From: a candidate division WWE3 bacterium
GTDB lineage: Bacteria; Patescibacteriota; WWE3; 9FT-COMBO-53-11
Length of the DNA: 22,684 bases
Reading direction: 5' to 3'
Assembly: GCA_030620855.1 (NCBI GenBank)
Contig: JAUXIZ010000002.1
Location: 1-22,684 of the forward strand
The position numbers were made by a program, and so were the translations under genes. The notes beneath the pieces are model-generated. The model ran no database searches. It had not been told where the DNA came from and saw only the letters and a list, made by a program, of their open reading frames with translations. Below, in pieces: positions 1 to 8,484 of this stretch. Positions within the stretch are counted from its first letter, which is position 1, and every line of letters starts with the position of its first letter.

Positions 1-24
1 GTAGAAATACACTAGCCAATGCAT
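1..24 (-). CDS. 5' edge of a third small-array ORF (partial)
   Basis: Only the first eight codons lie in the window (ATG at 24-22, reading MHWLVYFY), so nothing can be said about function. The start is suggested by an SD-like AGAGGA about nine bases upstream and by its place behind two small ORFs on the same strand, each of which also starts behind an SD. The rest runs off the left edge. It may be a chance start codon. Confidence 0.3.
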
Positions 25-68
25 TTTGTTATTCCTCTTTCTGACAAAGTCGGAACGAAGCGGTCTTC

Positions 69-142
69 GAACCCATCAGCCTGCGAGTCTAATCCCAAGC
101 TGGTGGGTTCGGTCAAGCTGAGAGTAGTAATCAACTTGACCG
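69..142. repeat. Two consecutive hairpins after the 74-aa ORF
   Basis: Two inverted repeats follow the stop codon of the ORF at 144-368. Bases 110-117 and 135-142 (CGGTCAAG/CTTGACCG) form an 8-bp stem that starts right after the stop. Bases 69-83 and 96-110 form a 15-bp stem with two wobble-type mismatches. Neither is followed by a clear U-run, so they are more likely mRNA 3'-end or inter-cistronic structures than classical terminators. Both lie between the 74-aa ORF and the possible ORF at the left edge. Confidence 0.5.
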
Positions 143-143
143 G

Positions 144-368
144 TTAGCCGAGAATCCGCTTGACAGCATAGAACGCTCGGCGCATATCTTTTGCCTCCCC
201 AACAAAGGACAAGTCAACTTGTCCATGCTTGAGAAGTTGCTCGCAAAGGGTCCTCTCGGGATCCGTTGAGCCGTCGGAAATCTTCGAAAGCTTTCGGATG
301 TGCGATCGAAGAAGTCGGCGAGCCTTCCAACCGGCGAGCCCGGTCGGGATGGTGATGATCTCATTCAC
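144..368 (-). CDS. Unrecognised 74-aa basic protein, GTG start
   Basis: I do not recognise the family. The reading frame extends to 440, but the GTG at 368-366 is the better start: AAAGGAG lies seven bases before it and the longer version would run into a hairpin. The product begins VNEIITIPTG, has a basic stretch (KARRLLRSHIRKL) near residues 15-27, and ends in another basic patch (RRAFYAVKRILG). No signal peptide, membrane segment or cysteine cluster is visible; there is one Cys. The leader has a hairpin at 433-464 whose loop is complementary to the SD, and this leader is homologous to that of the next gene upstream (525-734), whose product begins VNAQIMTF. Coding status rests on the SD, the GTG start and the paralogous arrangement. 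An alternative is that it is part of a structured RNA. Confidence 0.55.
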   Translation of the reverse strand: MNEIITIPTGLAGWKARRLLRSHIRKLSKISDGSTDPERTLCEQLLKHGQVDLSFVGEAKDMRRAFYAVKRILG

Positions 369-432
369 AATTTTCTCCTTTTGGAATCGAAATCCAGCAG
401 CCTCCAAGCTTATCTTGGGAGCTCTTGGATTT

Positions 433-464
433 CCCCTCACCTTTCCAAAAGGAATGGTGAGGGG
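433..464 (-). promoter_or_regulatory. Leader hairpin A with anti-SD loop
   Basis: A 9-bp stem (433-441 with 456-464, CCCCTCACC/GGTGAGGGG) has an inner 4-bp stem (443-446 with 451-454) after one T-T mismatch. In the minus-strand transcript the apical part reads TCCTTTTGGAA, the exact complement over 11 bases of the SD region at 376-386 (TTCCAAAAGGA). The hairpin could therefore sequester the SD of the 74-aa ORF, whose GTG is 65 bases downstream. Hairpin B (803-833) has the same plan with a compensating base-pair change in the stem. Confidence 0.6.
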
Positions 465-524
465 TGGACTATTCTGCAGCCGGCACGAGGCGCGACTTTA
501 CAGAACTCGCCCGATTCCCCAGTT

Positions 525-734
525 TTAGATCTTTAGACCTGAAGCCACCAAGCCAGACAGATTCAAGATCTGCCCGATGTTGGTTTCGATCGTCACCGCT
601 CCAGACGATGTACGATCAAGAACTCTCCGAACATCCTCCTTGAGGAGGACGTTCTCCTTCACCTGAGCTTCGGCTGACTTCCAACCACGAGAACCATGAT
701 CCTCGCGAACGAAAGTCATAATCTGAGCGTTCAC
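525..734 (-). CDS. Unrecognised 69-aa protein, GTG start
   Basis: I do not recognise the family. The GTG start at 734-732 has a near-perfect SD (AAAGGAGG) at optimal spacing. The product begins VNAQIMTFVRED, is mixed-charge and ends in a hydrophobic, glycine-containing tail (LSGLVASGLKI). No cysteines, signal peptide or known motif is visible. It shares a short N-terminal likeness (VN..I.T) and a GWK tripeptide with the 74-aa product downstream, and their upstream regions are homologous, so the two may be diverged duplicates. It is the first ORF behind the promoter at 1216-1244, about 480 bases into the transcript. Hairpin B lies 69 bases upstream of its start. Confidence 0.55.
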   Translation of the reverse strand: MNAQIMTFVREDHGSRGWKSAEAQVKENVLLKEDVRRVLDRTSSGAVTIETNIGQILNLSGLVASGLKI

Positions 735-802
735 GGTATAAACCTCCTTTTGCTCAAAATAATTGCCGATCCAGCCACCAATTGCGATGTTGTCTTTGAT
801 GT

Positions 803-833
803 CCTCTCACTTTTCAAAAGGCATGGTGAGAGG
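803..833 (-). promoter_or_regulatory. Leader hairpin B with anti-SD loop
   Basis: An 8-bp stem (803-810 with 826-833, CCTCTCAC/GTGAGAGG) encloses a loop with CAAAAGG at 815-821. In the minus-strand transcript this loop reads CCTTTTG, complementary over seven bases to the SD of the 69-aa ORF (746-752). Compared with hairpin A, stem position 3 has changed from C-G to T-A on both arms, which is what a conserved structure would show. The bases between hairpin and SD also align with the leader of hairpin A. Confidence 0.6.
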
Positions 834-842
834 TTGGCTGGA

Positions 843-1094
843 TCCCAAAAAGCTACGAACAAAGGCTCGCTGCCTTTTGGGAAAATCCGTTACGGTAACC
901 TTTTTCTCCGGTATTTACCGTGACGGTAAACCTCTCCTAAATCCATCTGTGACGGACTCGGGAGAAGTTATTTGGTTTTTAATGTTCTTCAGGTAGGATT
1001 CCTGAGATCTGCCCACGAGACGGTAGGATAATCAAGCTCTCTCCTTATCTCCCGAAGAGTGGGAGAGCAGGTGTCCCTCACCTTCGCGTGAGCA
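843..1094. other. Gene-poor leader with serial inverted repeats
   Basis: No convincing ORF is seen here on either strand. The minus-strand transcript crosses several inverted repeats: TCCCAAAA/TTTTGGGA (843-850, 875-882); CCGTTACGGTAA/TTACCGTGACGG (887-898, 915-926, one wobble position); and CTCAC/GTGAG (1077-1081, 1088-1092), whose stem resembles the core of hairpins A and B. The open frames on the plus strand here have no SD and overlap these structures. This could be the long structured 5' UTR of the 69-aa ORF, or the remains of further copies of its module. Confidence 0.45.
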
Positions 1095-1120
1095 AATCCC
1101 AAAAACCCAACCCTTTGTAA

Positions 1121-1174
1121 ACAAAAAACGCCGAACCTAAAAAAGCTTTGGTAGGAAACTTACTTAGGTCCGGC
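1121..1174 (-). terminator. Terminator-like hairpin in the small-ORF leader
   Basis: In the minus-strand transcript an 11-bp stem (1164-1174 with 1130-1140, GCCGGACCTAA/TTAGGTTCGGC, one wobble pair) is followed directly by GTTTTTTGTTT. This is the form of an intrinsic terminator, about 35 bases after the predicted transcription start. An upstream segment, ACCTAAAGC (1176-1184), can instead pair with GCTTTTTTAGGT (1135-1146, three-base bulge) and would break the terminator. The pair looks like an attenuator. No start codon precedes it, so a leader peptide is unlikely. Confidence 0.55.
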
Positions 1175-1215
1175 TGCTTTAGGTAGGGTTAAAGTCTGGT
1201 TTTAAACTTAAGATA

Positions 1216-1244
1216 ATTATAGGGTATATGTTGTAGAAAGTCAA
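1216..1244 (-). promoter_or_regulatory. Sigma70-type promoter of the small-ORF array
   Basis: TTGACT (1239-1244), a 17-base spacer, then a perfect TATAAT (1216-1221), read leftward. The predicted start is near 1209. The same TTGACT-17 layout precedes nusA and the rRNA operon. It is divergent from the ftsK promoter. Confidence 0.75.
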
Positions 1245-1269
1245 GTACTATAGGGCAGTTAGTTGGGTT

Positions 1270-1297
1270 TTGCAGCGGGATAGGAAACCTTTATAAT
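1270..1297 (+). promoter_or_regulatory. ftsK promoter placed for a leaderless mRNA
   Basis: TTGCAG (1270-1275), a 16-base spacer and a perfect TATAAT (1292-1297). The ftsK ATG begins only seven bases after the -10 box, so the transcript should start at or within a base or two of the ATG. No SD lies in front of that ATG. Confidence 0.6.
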
Positions 1298-1304
1298 CAT
1301 TCTG

Positions 1305-3425
1305 ATGGCTCGGCGTAGAAAAAAGAAAATTAAACTCGACCTCAAAGACGAGAGTTTCCAATCAACAGTTGCAATAATCCTTATCTTATTTTCTGTCTTA
1401 ACTGCCCTTTCGTTTTTCGGTCAGGCGGCAGGATTTGGTTCGGTTATCCAGGAAGTTTTAAACAAATTGTTTGGCTGGGGCGTGGTGTTTGTGCCAATCA
1501 TAGCTGCAATCTTGGGATTGGTTCTTTTGCGGCTTAGAAGGAAAATCCCTTTTGTTGAAATACGAACCGTTTATGGCTTAACAATTTTTGGATTAGCCCT
1601 TGTTGGGATGTTGCACTTCTTTTACCCGCAAGAGAAGGCGCACTTTGAAGCCTTCACGCTCGGGCAAGGGGGAGGAATTGTTGGATATTACGTACAGCTT
1701 GTCCTTAGAAAGATATTTTCTTCGGTCGGGGCTTTTACAATTCTCTCCTCTTCTTTGGTGATTGTAGTGTTAATCACTCTAAACACAAGTTTAGATGAAG
1801 CGTTGTTTTATGTAGCCCAATTCGCAAAGAAAGCGCGTGATCTTGTTCGAGAATACATATGGAAAGGCTCGGGGAAAGACATAGAAACCAAAAGAAGCTT
1901 TAAAAAAGAAGAGGAGTTGGGGAAAGAGGAATTGCAAGAGGATGAAAAAGTAGAAACGGAGGAAATAGAAATCGGAACGCCCTACACCTCCCCCACAACC
2001 AAGACAATCGCACCAAAGCGAAAAACCGCCTGGGAGTATCCTTCGATTGATCTTCTTAACGACTCCCCGGAAAAAGGCGCCGAACGCGGCGATATCGAAA
2101 AAAACGCCGAACTGATCGAGCAAACTCTCGAATCTTTTGGGGTTAAAACCCGGGTTGCAGATGTAAACCTAGGCCCAACCGTCACCCAATATGCCTTGGA
2201 AGCAGAAAAAGGTACAAAACTATCCGCAATAACAAATCTTTCCTCCGACCTCGCTTTAGCTCTTGCCTCCAAAACCGGAACGGTAAGGATTGAAGCGCCA
2301 ATCCCGGGAAAATCGCAAGTTGGAGTGGAAGTCCCCAACCTTAAGCCTCAACTTGTCACCTTAAAAGAGTTATTGAATTTTGACCAGATGAAAGAAGGTG
2401 CCAGCAAACTTTTGATGGCTCTAGGACGTGATGTATCCGGCGCCCCTGTAGTTGATGATTTGGACCGGATGCCCCATGTTTTGATTGCCGGGGCAACCGG
2501 ATCCGGTAAGTCGATAATGCTTCGCTCAATCTTAGCCACAATACTCTTTAGAGCATCTCCCGATGAAGTGCGTCTGATTCTTGTTGATCCAAAGAGAGTA
2601 GAGTTTTCAGGCTACAACGGAATCCCCCACCTTCTTATGCCCGTCATAGTCGAGCCGGAAAAAACGCTCCCGGCACTTAGGTGGGCAATCGGGGAAATGA
2701 CCAAAAGATACAGAATTCTGCAAGAGGCGGGGGCGAGAGACATCGGGGAGTATAACGCAAAGTCTAAGGAAAAGCTTCCTTACATCCTCATTGTTGTTGA
2801 TGAGCTTGCGGATATTATGTCGATTGCTCCGGCAGAGGTGGAAAAGGCCATAACGCGCCTTGCCCAGATGGCAAGGGCCACCGGGCTGCACCTTGTTCTG
2901 GCAACCCAGCGCCCGTCAACCGATGTTTTAACAGGACTGATCAAAGCAAACATCCCTTGCCGGATTGCCTTTAACGTCCTTTCCCAAGTCGACTCCCGAG
3001 TAATTATTGATATGGCAGGAGCAGAAAAACTTTTAGGCAAGGGTGACATGCTATATCTTCCTCCGGACAGATCCAAACCAATTAGAATCCAAAGCCCGTT
3101 TGTTTCAAACGAAGAGATGGGCAGGCTAATGGGGTTTCTTAAAGATTCAGATTGGGCTCCAGAGTACATCGAAGAAGAGGTAAAAAATCTAGAAAAAGAA
3201 ACAGAAAAACTAGAAGAACCCGAAGATCCGTTGTTTGCGGATGCGATAGAAGTAGTTATTGAATACGGTCGGGCATCTGCTTCGCTACTTCAAAGAAGGT
3301 TAAGCATCGGGTACGCCAGGGCGGCGAGACTTTTGGACGACCTGGAGGCGCGGAGGATAGTGGGCCCTCAAAAAGGAAGCAAGCCCCGCGAAGTTTTTAT
3401 AAAAGATCCGGGCGAAGTAATCTAA
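1305..3425 (+). CDS. ftsK: DNA translocase FtsK/SpoIIIE
   Basis: The product is a membrane-anchored, ATP-driven double-stranded DNA pump that moves chromosome ends through the closing septum. Its 706 residues are arranged in the usual order: a very basic N-terminus (ARRRKKKIK), about four membrane segments (near 21-39, 57-76, 89-106 and 141-159), a short charged linker (about 190-250), then the alpha/beta motor. Walker A is GATGSGKS at 396-403 and Walker B ends in DE at 499-500 (ILIVVDELAD). ATQRPS follows in the motor. The C-terminus (about 640-700) is a gamma-type winged helix (ARAARLLDDLEARRIVG), which in the family reads KOPS sequences. The linker is much shorter than in E. coli FtsK. No SD precedes the ATG, and a -10 box sits seven bases upstream. 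It is followed on the same strand by two small envelope-type genes. Confidence 0.96.
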   Translation: MARRRKKKIKLDLKDESFQSTVAIILILFSVLTALSFFGQAAGFGSVIQEVLNKLFGWGVVFVPIIAAILGLVLLRLRRKIPFVEIRTVYGLTIFGLALVGMLHFFYPQEKAHFEAFTLGQGGGIVGYYVQLVLRKIFSSVGAFTILSSSLVIVVLITLNTSLDEALFYVAQFAKKARDLVREYIWKGSGKDIETKRSFKKEEELGKEELQEDEKVETEEIEIGTPYTSPTTKTIAPKRKTAWEYPSIDLLNDSPEKGAERGDIEKNAELIEQTLESFGVKTRVADVNLGPTVTQYALEAEKGTKLSAITNLSSDLALALASKTGTVRIEAPIPGKSQVGVEVPNLKPQLVTLKELLNFDQMKEGASKLLMALGRDVSGAPVVDDLDRMPHVLIAGATGSGKSIMLRSILATILFRASPDEVRLILVDPKRVEFSGYNGIPHLLMPVIVEPEKTLPALRWAIGEMTKRYRILQEAGARDIGEYNAKSKEKLPYILIVVDELADIMSIAPAEVEKAITRLAQMARATGLHLVLATQRPSTDVLTGLIKANIPCRIAFNVLSQVDSRVIIDMAGAEKLLGKGDMLYLPPDRSKPIRIQSPFVSNEEMGRLMGFLKDSDWAPEYIEEEVKNLEKETEKLEEPEDPLFADAIEVVIEYGRASASLLQRRLSIGYARAARLLDDLEARRIVGPQKGSKPREVFIKDPGEVI

Positions 3426-3483
3426 CCCATCCAGTTACTTATTGCCGATAAACTTCCGGATTTGTTATCTTGAAAGTAACAAC

Positions 3484-3771
3484 ATGACAGATACCCTACT
3501 TCTGGTCATAATTTCACTTTTAGCGGTAAACATACTCTTTGTTGGAGTTTACATAGTTTTAGTACTGAAGGAAGTCCGTCAAGCAGTCGCCAAGATAAAC
3601 CAGATTCTCGGCAGCTTTGCAGCGGTTTCAAACGCGATTGCCCACCCCGTATCGCAAGCTCCAGGGATAGTGTCTGCAATTGTAGAAGGAGTCAAAACCG
3701 CCCGAACCATCCAAGACACCCTTGCCAAGCGAAAGAATAAAGTGGAGGTGGAAAATGAGCCAAGAGCATAA
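3484..3771 (+). CDS. Small single-pass membrane protein, 95 aa
   Basis: Family not firmly recognised. The frame can be opened further upstream with a TTG at 3442, but the ATG at 3484 puts a clean membrane segment (about residues 3-25, LLLVIISLLAVNILFVGVYI) at the N-terminus, so I prefer it. An amphipathic region and a basic tail (TLAKRKNKVEV) follow. The plan, an N-terminal anchor plus a helical cytoplasmic part with VRQAVAKINQIL, resembles small DUF948-like proteins, but this is only a resemblance. The gene overlaps the start of the YtxH-like gene by 17 bases, so the two are probably translated together, and both may work at the membrane. Confidence 0.7.
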   Translation: MTDTLLLVIISLLAVNILFVGVYIVLVLKEVRQAVAKINQILGSFAAVSNAIAHPVSQAPGIVSAIVEGVKTARTIQDTLAKRKNKVEVENEPRA

Positions 3772-4228
3772 CGGAAATTTTGTAAACTCTTTTGTTTTGG
3801 GCTTTATTATAGGCGGAGCCGTTGGAATCCTCTACGCCCCCAAGAAAGGTGAAGATACCAGAGAAACACTCAAAGAATTCTTAGATGTTTTGTCGGACCA
3901 AGCCGAAGAGCTAAGCCGGGAAGCAAAGGTAAAAATAGAAGATAAAAAAGAGGAGCTACAACCGGCCATTGAACAAGCAAAAGAAAGAATTGCCCCTATT
4001 GTAGAAGAGATTAAGCCGGTTGTGGAAAAGGTTAAGGAGCAGATGGTAGAGGAAGCCCAACCCATAATTGAAGAAATAAAATCGGATGCGGAAGAAGCAA
4101 TGGACGAAGTCATAGAACCGGCGATTGAAAAAGCCAAAAGCGATTTAGATCATACCGTTGAACAAGCCCGTGCACAAATAAAAGAACGTCTCCAAAAGAG
4201 ACGGCCCCGTTATTTTAAGGGAGTGTAG
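3755..4228 (+). CDS. YtxH-like membrane/stress protein
   Basis: 157 residues. The N-terminus holds the YtxH signature: a glycine-rich membrane segment running straight into APKKGEDTR (about residues 13-35, GGAVGILYAPKKGEDTR). The remaining 120 residues are a highly charged, Glu/Lys-rich helix with repeated short units (IVEEIKPVVEKVKEQ, IIEEIKSDAEEAM), likely a long coiled or amphipathic helix. The family is common in general-stress loci of Firmicutes, and its molecular role is not settled. The ATG at 3755 is chosen over the longer frame because GGAGGTG lies directly upstream. It ends 26 bases from the 3' end of the convergent 5S gene with no obvious terminator between. Confidence 0.8.
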   Translation: MSQEHNGNFVNSFVLGFIIGGAVGILYAPKKGEDTRETLKEFLDVLSDQAEELSREAKVKIEDKKEELQPAIEQAKERIAPIVEEIKPVVEKVKEQMVEEAQPIIEEIKSDAEEAMDEVIEPAIEKAKSDLDHTVEQARAQIKERLQKRRPRYFKGV

Positions 4229-4253
4229 CAACTCAAATACGCCCAAACAAAAA

Positions 4254-4374
4254 TGCCCCGGCGATGACCTACTCTCCCGGGCCACAAGGGCCAAGTACCA
4301 TCGGCGCAGGTAGCTTTTACGACCGTGTTCGGAATGGGAACGGGTAGTTCACTACCGCTTTAATCACCAGGGCA
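4254..4374 (-). rRNA. rrf: 5S ribosomal RNA
   Basis: The 121 bases fold as 5S. The ends pair (TGCCCTGG with CCGGGGCA), and the conserved loop CCCATTCCGAACACGG and the 3' half with GCCGATGGTACT are present. It lies about 60 bases downstream of 23S in the same transcript. The RNA is followed by ATTTTTGTTT, which may help end transcription, but there is no separate terminator hairpin. Confidence 0.96.
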
Positions 4375-4390
4375 ATTTTTCAAGAGAAAC

Positions 4391-4433
4391 TGATAGCGGA
4401 AAAGGAATGCAAGCTCATCAAAGAAGATCTTTT

Positions 4434-4434
<1 letters not shown>
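4391..4434 (-). repeat. 23S processing stem, 3' arm
   Basis: Bases 4391-4407 are a perfect 17-base reverse complement of 7385-7401. Bases 4420-4433 pair with the stretch at 7351-7365 with one wobble pair and one unpaired base. The two flanks would close 23S into a long double-stranded stalk of the kind cut by RNase III-type enzymes. Confidence 0.8.
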
Positions 4435-7350
<2,916 letters not shown>

Positions 7351-7401
7351 AAAAAGACCTTCTTTAAGAAAGCTTTTTGAAAGCTTCCTTTTCCGCTATC
7401 A
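7351..7401 (-). repeat. 23S processing stem, 5' arm
   Basis: Partner of 4391-4434. Bases 7385-7401 are perfectly complementary to 4391-4407, and 7351-7365 pair with 4420-4433. Just outside, bases 7397-7405 and 7412-7420 (CTATCAATT/AATTGATAG) form a perfect 9-bp hairpin that shares five bases (7397-7401) with this arm, so the two folds compete. Confidence 0.78.
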
Positions 7402-7410
7402 ATTTCCCTT

Positions 7411-7439
7411 AATTGATAGCACGCTATTCACAATGTCAA
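7411..7439 (-). promoter_or_regulatory. Possible internal promoter between tRNA-Ala and 23S
   Basis: A perfect -35 TTGACA (7434-7439) lies in the spacer, followed after 15 to 17 bases by only weak -10 candidates (TATCAA at 7413-7418 or TCAATT at 7411-7416). It could give 23S a source of transcription independent of the tRNA leader, but it may be chance. Confidence 0.3.
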
Positions 7440-7491
7440 TGTGCTGCCCCCGATCTCTCGAGGTTGCAATTTCGCTTCGCGAAAGTGCTGC

Positions 7492-7567
7492 TGGTGGACC
7501 CGAGCGGGGTCGAACCGCTGACCTCCTCGTTGCAAACGAGGCGCTCTACCGACTGAGCTACGGGCCC
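7492..7567 (-). tRNA. tRNA-Ala (anticodon TGC)
   Basis: 76 bases with a complete cloverleaf. The acceptor GGGCCCG pairs with CGGGTCC (one G-U), the D arm holds TAGCTCAGTCGGTAGAGC, the anticodon arm is CTCGT-TTGCAAC-GAG with anticodon TGC, and the T loop is GGTTCGACCCC. The discriminator A and the terminal CCA are encoded. It sits 140 bases upstream of 23S in the same orientation, as in many rRNA operons, but no tRNA-Ile or 16S precedes it. Confidence 0.97.
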
Positions 7568-7579
7568 GCGGACTAAACT

Positions 7580-7602
7580 AAAAAAGCCAGCCCGAGGCTG
7601 GC
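7580..7602 (-). terminator. Intrinsic terminator 12 bases before tRNA-Ala
   Basis: In the minus strand GCCAGCC-TCG-GGCTGGC (7586-7602) is followed by TTTTTT (7580-7585), a textbook terminator. It lies downstream of the strong promoter at 7698-7726 and directly upstream of tRNA-Ala. It therefore either ends a roughly 110-nt RNA or acts as an attenuator that rRNA polymerases must pass. There is no U-run on the plus strand. Confidence 0.8.
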
Positions 7603-7628
7603 AAAAGCTCCGGATAGAAAATTCTACA

Positions 7629-7688
7629 CTAACGGATTAAAAGCCCCTTGCGGGATGTAAACCTTAGTATGTCCAAAACTTTCGCCAT
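7629..7688 (-). CDS. Possible 19-codon leader ORF of the rRNA operon
   Basis: ATG at 7688 reads MAKVLDILRFTSRKGLLIR and then TAG. The ATG is nine bases after the -10 box, so the RNA would begin two or three bases before it: a nearly leaderless ORF ending about 27 bases before the terminator hairpin at 7586-7602. Its last codons overlap GGGCTTTTAAT (7636-7646), which resembles an rRNA boxA. It is short and may be chance. Confidence 0.3.
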   Translation of the reverse strand: MAKVLDILRFTSRKGLLIR

Positions 7689-7697
7689 CTGTTGTAA

Positions 7698-7726
7698 AGA
7701 ATATCAGCAGACCAATGGGAAGTCAA
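7698..7726 (-). promoter_or_regulatory. Promoter of the tRNA-Ala-23S-5S operon
   Basis: TTGACT (7721-7726), a 17-base spacer, then TATTCT (7698-7703), read leftward. It is the only strong promoter between the tag gene and tRNA-Ala. A perfect 8-bp inverted repeat CAAAGTCC/GGACTTTG (7734-7753) sits just upstream of the -35 box, either closing the tag transcript or serving as a binding site. Confidence 0.7.
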
Positions 7727-7733
7727 CTCTGGG

Positions 7734-7753
7734 CAAAGTCCGCGGGGACTTTG
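7734..7753. repeat. 8-bp inverted repeat behind tag
   Basis: CAAAGTCC-GCGG-GGACTTTG lies between the tag stop codon and the rRNA promoter. There is no U-run on either side. It could be a weak terminator for tag or an operator of the rRNA promoter. Confidence 0.5.
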
Positions 7754-7769
7754 AAAGTTCGAACCTATC

Positions 7770-8327
7770 TTACACTTGACCGTAGCGAAAACAGCTTACT
7801 ACATGGTCATTAACCATCCCTGTTGCTTGCATGTGAGCATAAACTATAGTTGGGCCAACAAATTTAAATCCTCTTGTCTTCATGTCCTTGCTGATTTTGT
7901 CAGAAAGAGGAGTTGTAGCTGGCAGCTCTGACATTTTTTTAAATGTATTTTTAATCGGTTTATAATCCACAAACCCCCAAATATATTTATCAAAACTGCC
8001 GAATTCTTTTTGCACTTCCAAAAATTGCTTTGCATTATGGACTGCAGCTTCAATTTTTAATCTATTTCTTATTATTCCCTCGTTCTTAAGCAATCTATTA
8101 ATATCTCTTTTTTTAAAATTGGCAACCTTTTTGGGGTTAAAATGGGCAAATGCTTTTCTGTAGGCTTCTCGTCTTTTCAACACAGTCACCCAAGAAAGCC
8201 CTGCTTGGGCTCCTTCTAGAATTAAAAACTCAAAAAGCTTTTTATCATCATGAATAGGTACACCCCATTCTTTATCATGATAATCTCTCAAGTCTCCACT
8301 CTCCGCCCACTCACAGCGAGTTTTCAT
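7770..8327 (-). CDS. tag: DNA-3-methyladenine glycosylase I (Tag)
   Basis: This base-excision enzyme removes 3-methyladenine from alkylated DNA. The 185 residues match the family length. The zinc-site residues known from E. coli Tag are at the expected places: Cys5 (E. coli Cys4), His17, His175 and Cys179. Tyr16, the catalytic Glu38 (LILEGAQAGLSW) and Trp46 are also present. The signature WGVP and the C-terminal NDHVVSCFRY are clear. The gene is AT-rich like the two beta-propeller genes upstream and has no clear SD. It lies between them and the rRNA operon but shows no functional link to either. Confidence 0.96.
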   Translation of the reverse strand: MKTRCEWAESGDLRDYHDKEWGVPIHDDKKLFEFLILEGAQAGLSWVTVLKRREAYRKAFAHFNPKKVANFKKRDINRLLKNEGIIRNRLKIEAAVHNAKQFLEVQKEFGSFDKYIWGFVDYKPIKNTFKKMSELPATTPLSDKISKDMKTRGFKFVGPTIVYAHMQATGMVNDHVVSCFRYGQV

Positions 8328-8484
8328 AATTGAATTTAAGATTTTTAATCATGTTTTTATTTTACTCAAGTCGGGGCTGAATATAAAACACAAGAGGCTC
8401 TGATAAGTAAGTAGAGTTAGAAGTTCTAATACAATCGGGCTCCCCCTAAAGGACTTGTTCTGCAACCAATTAGCCCCTTCTTAT

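Noticed and set aside
435..466. Hairpin A as an ordinary terminator of the 69-aa ORF
   Set aside because: No U-run follows on either strand, while the loop matches the SD of the next ORF and the element is duplicated before the other ORF.
229..996. Plus-strand frames of 75-99 codons in the left region
   Set aside because: They have no SD, overlap hairpins and run against the minus-strand ORFs that have a promoter and good SDs.
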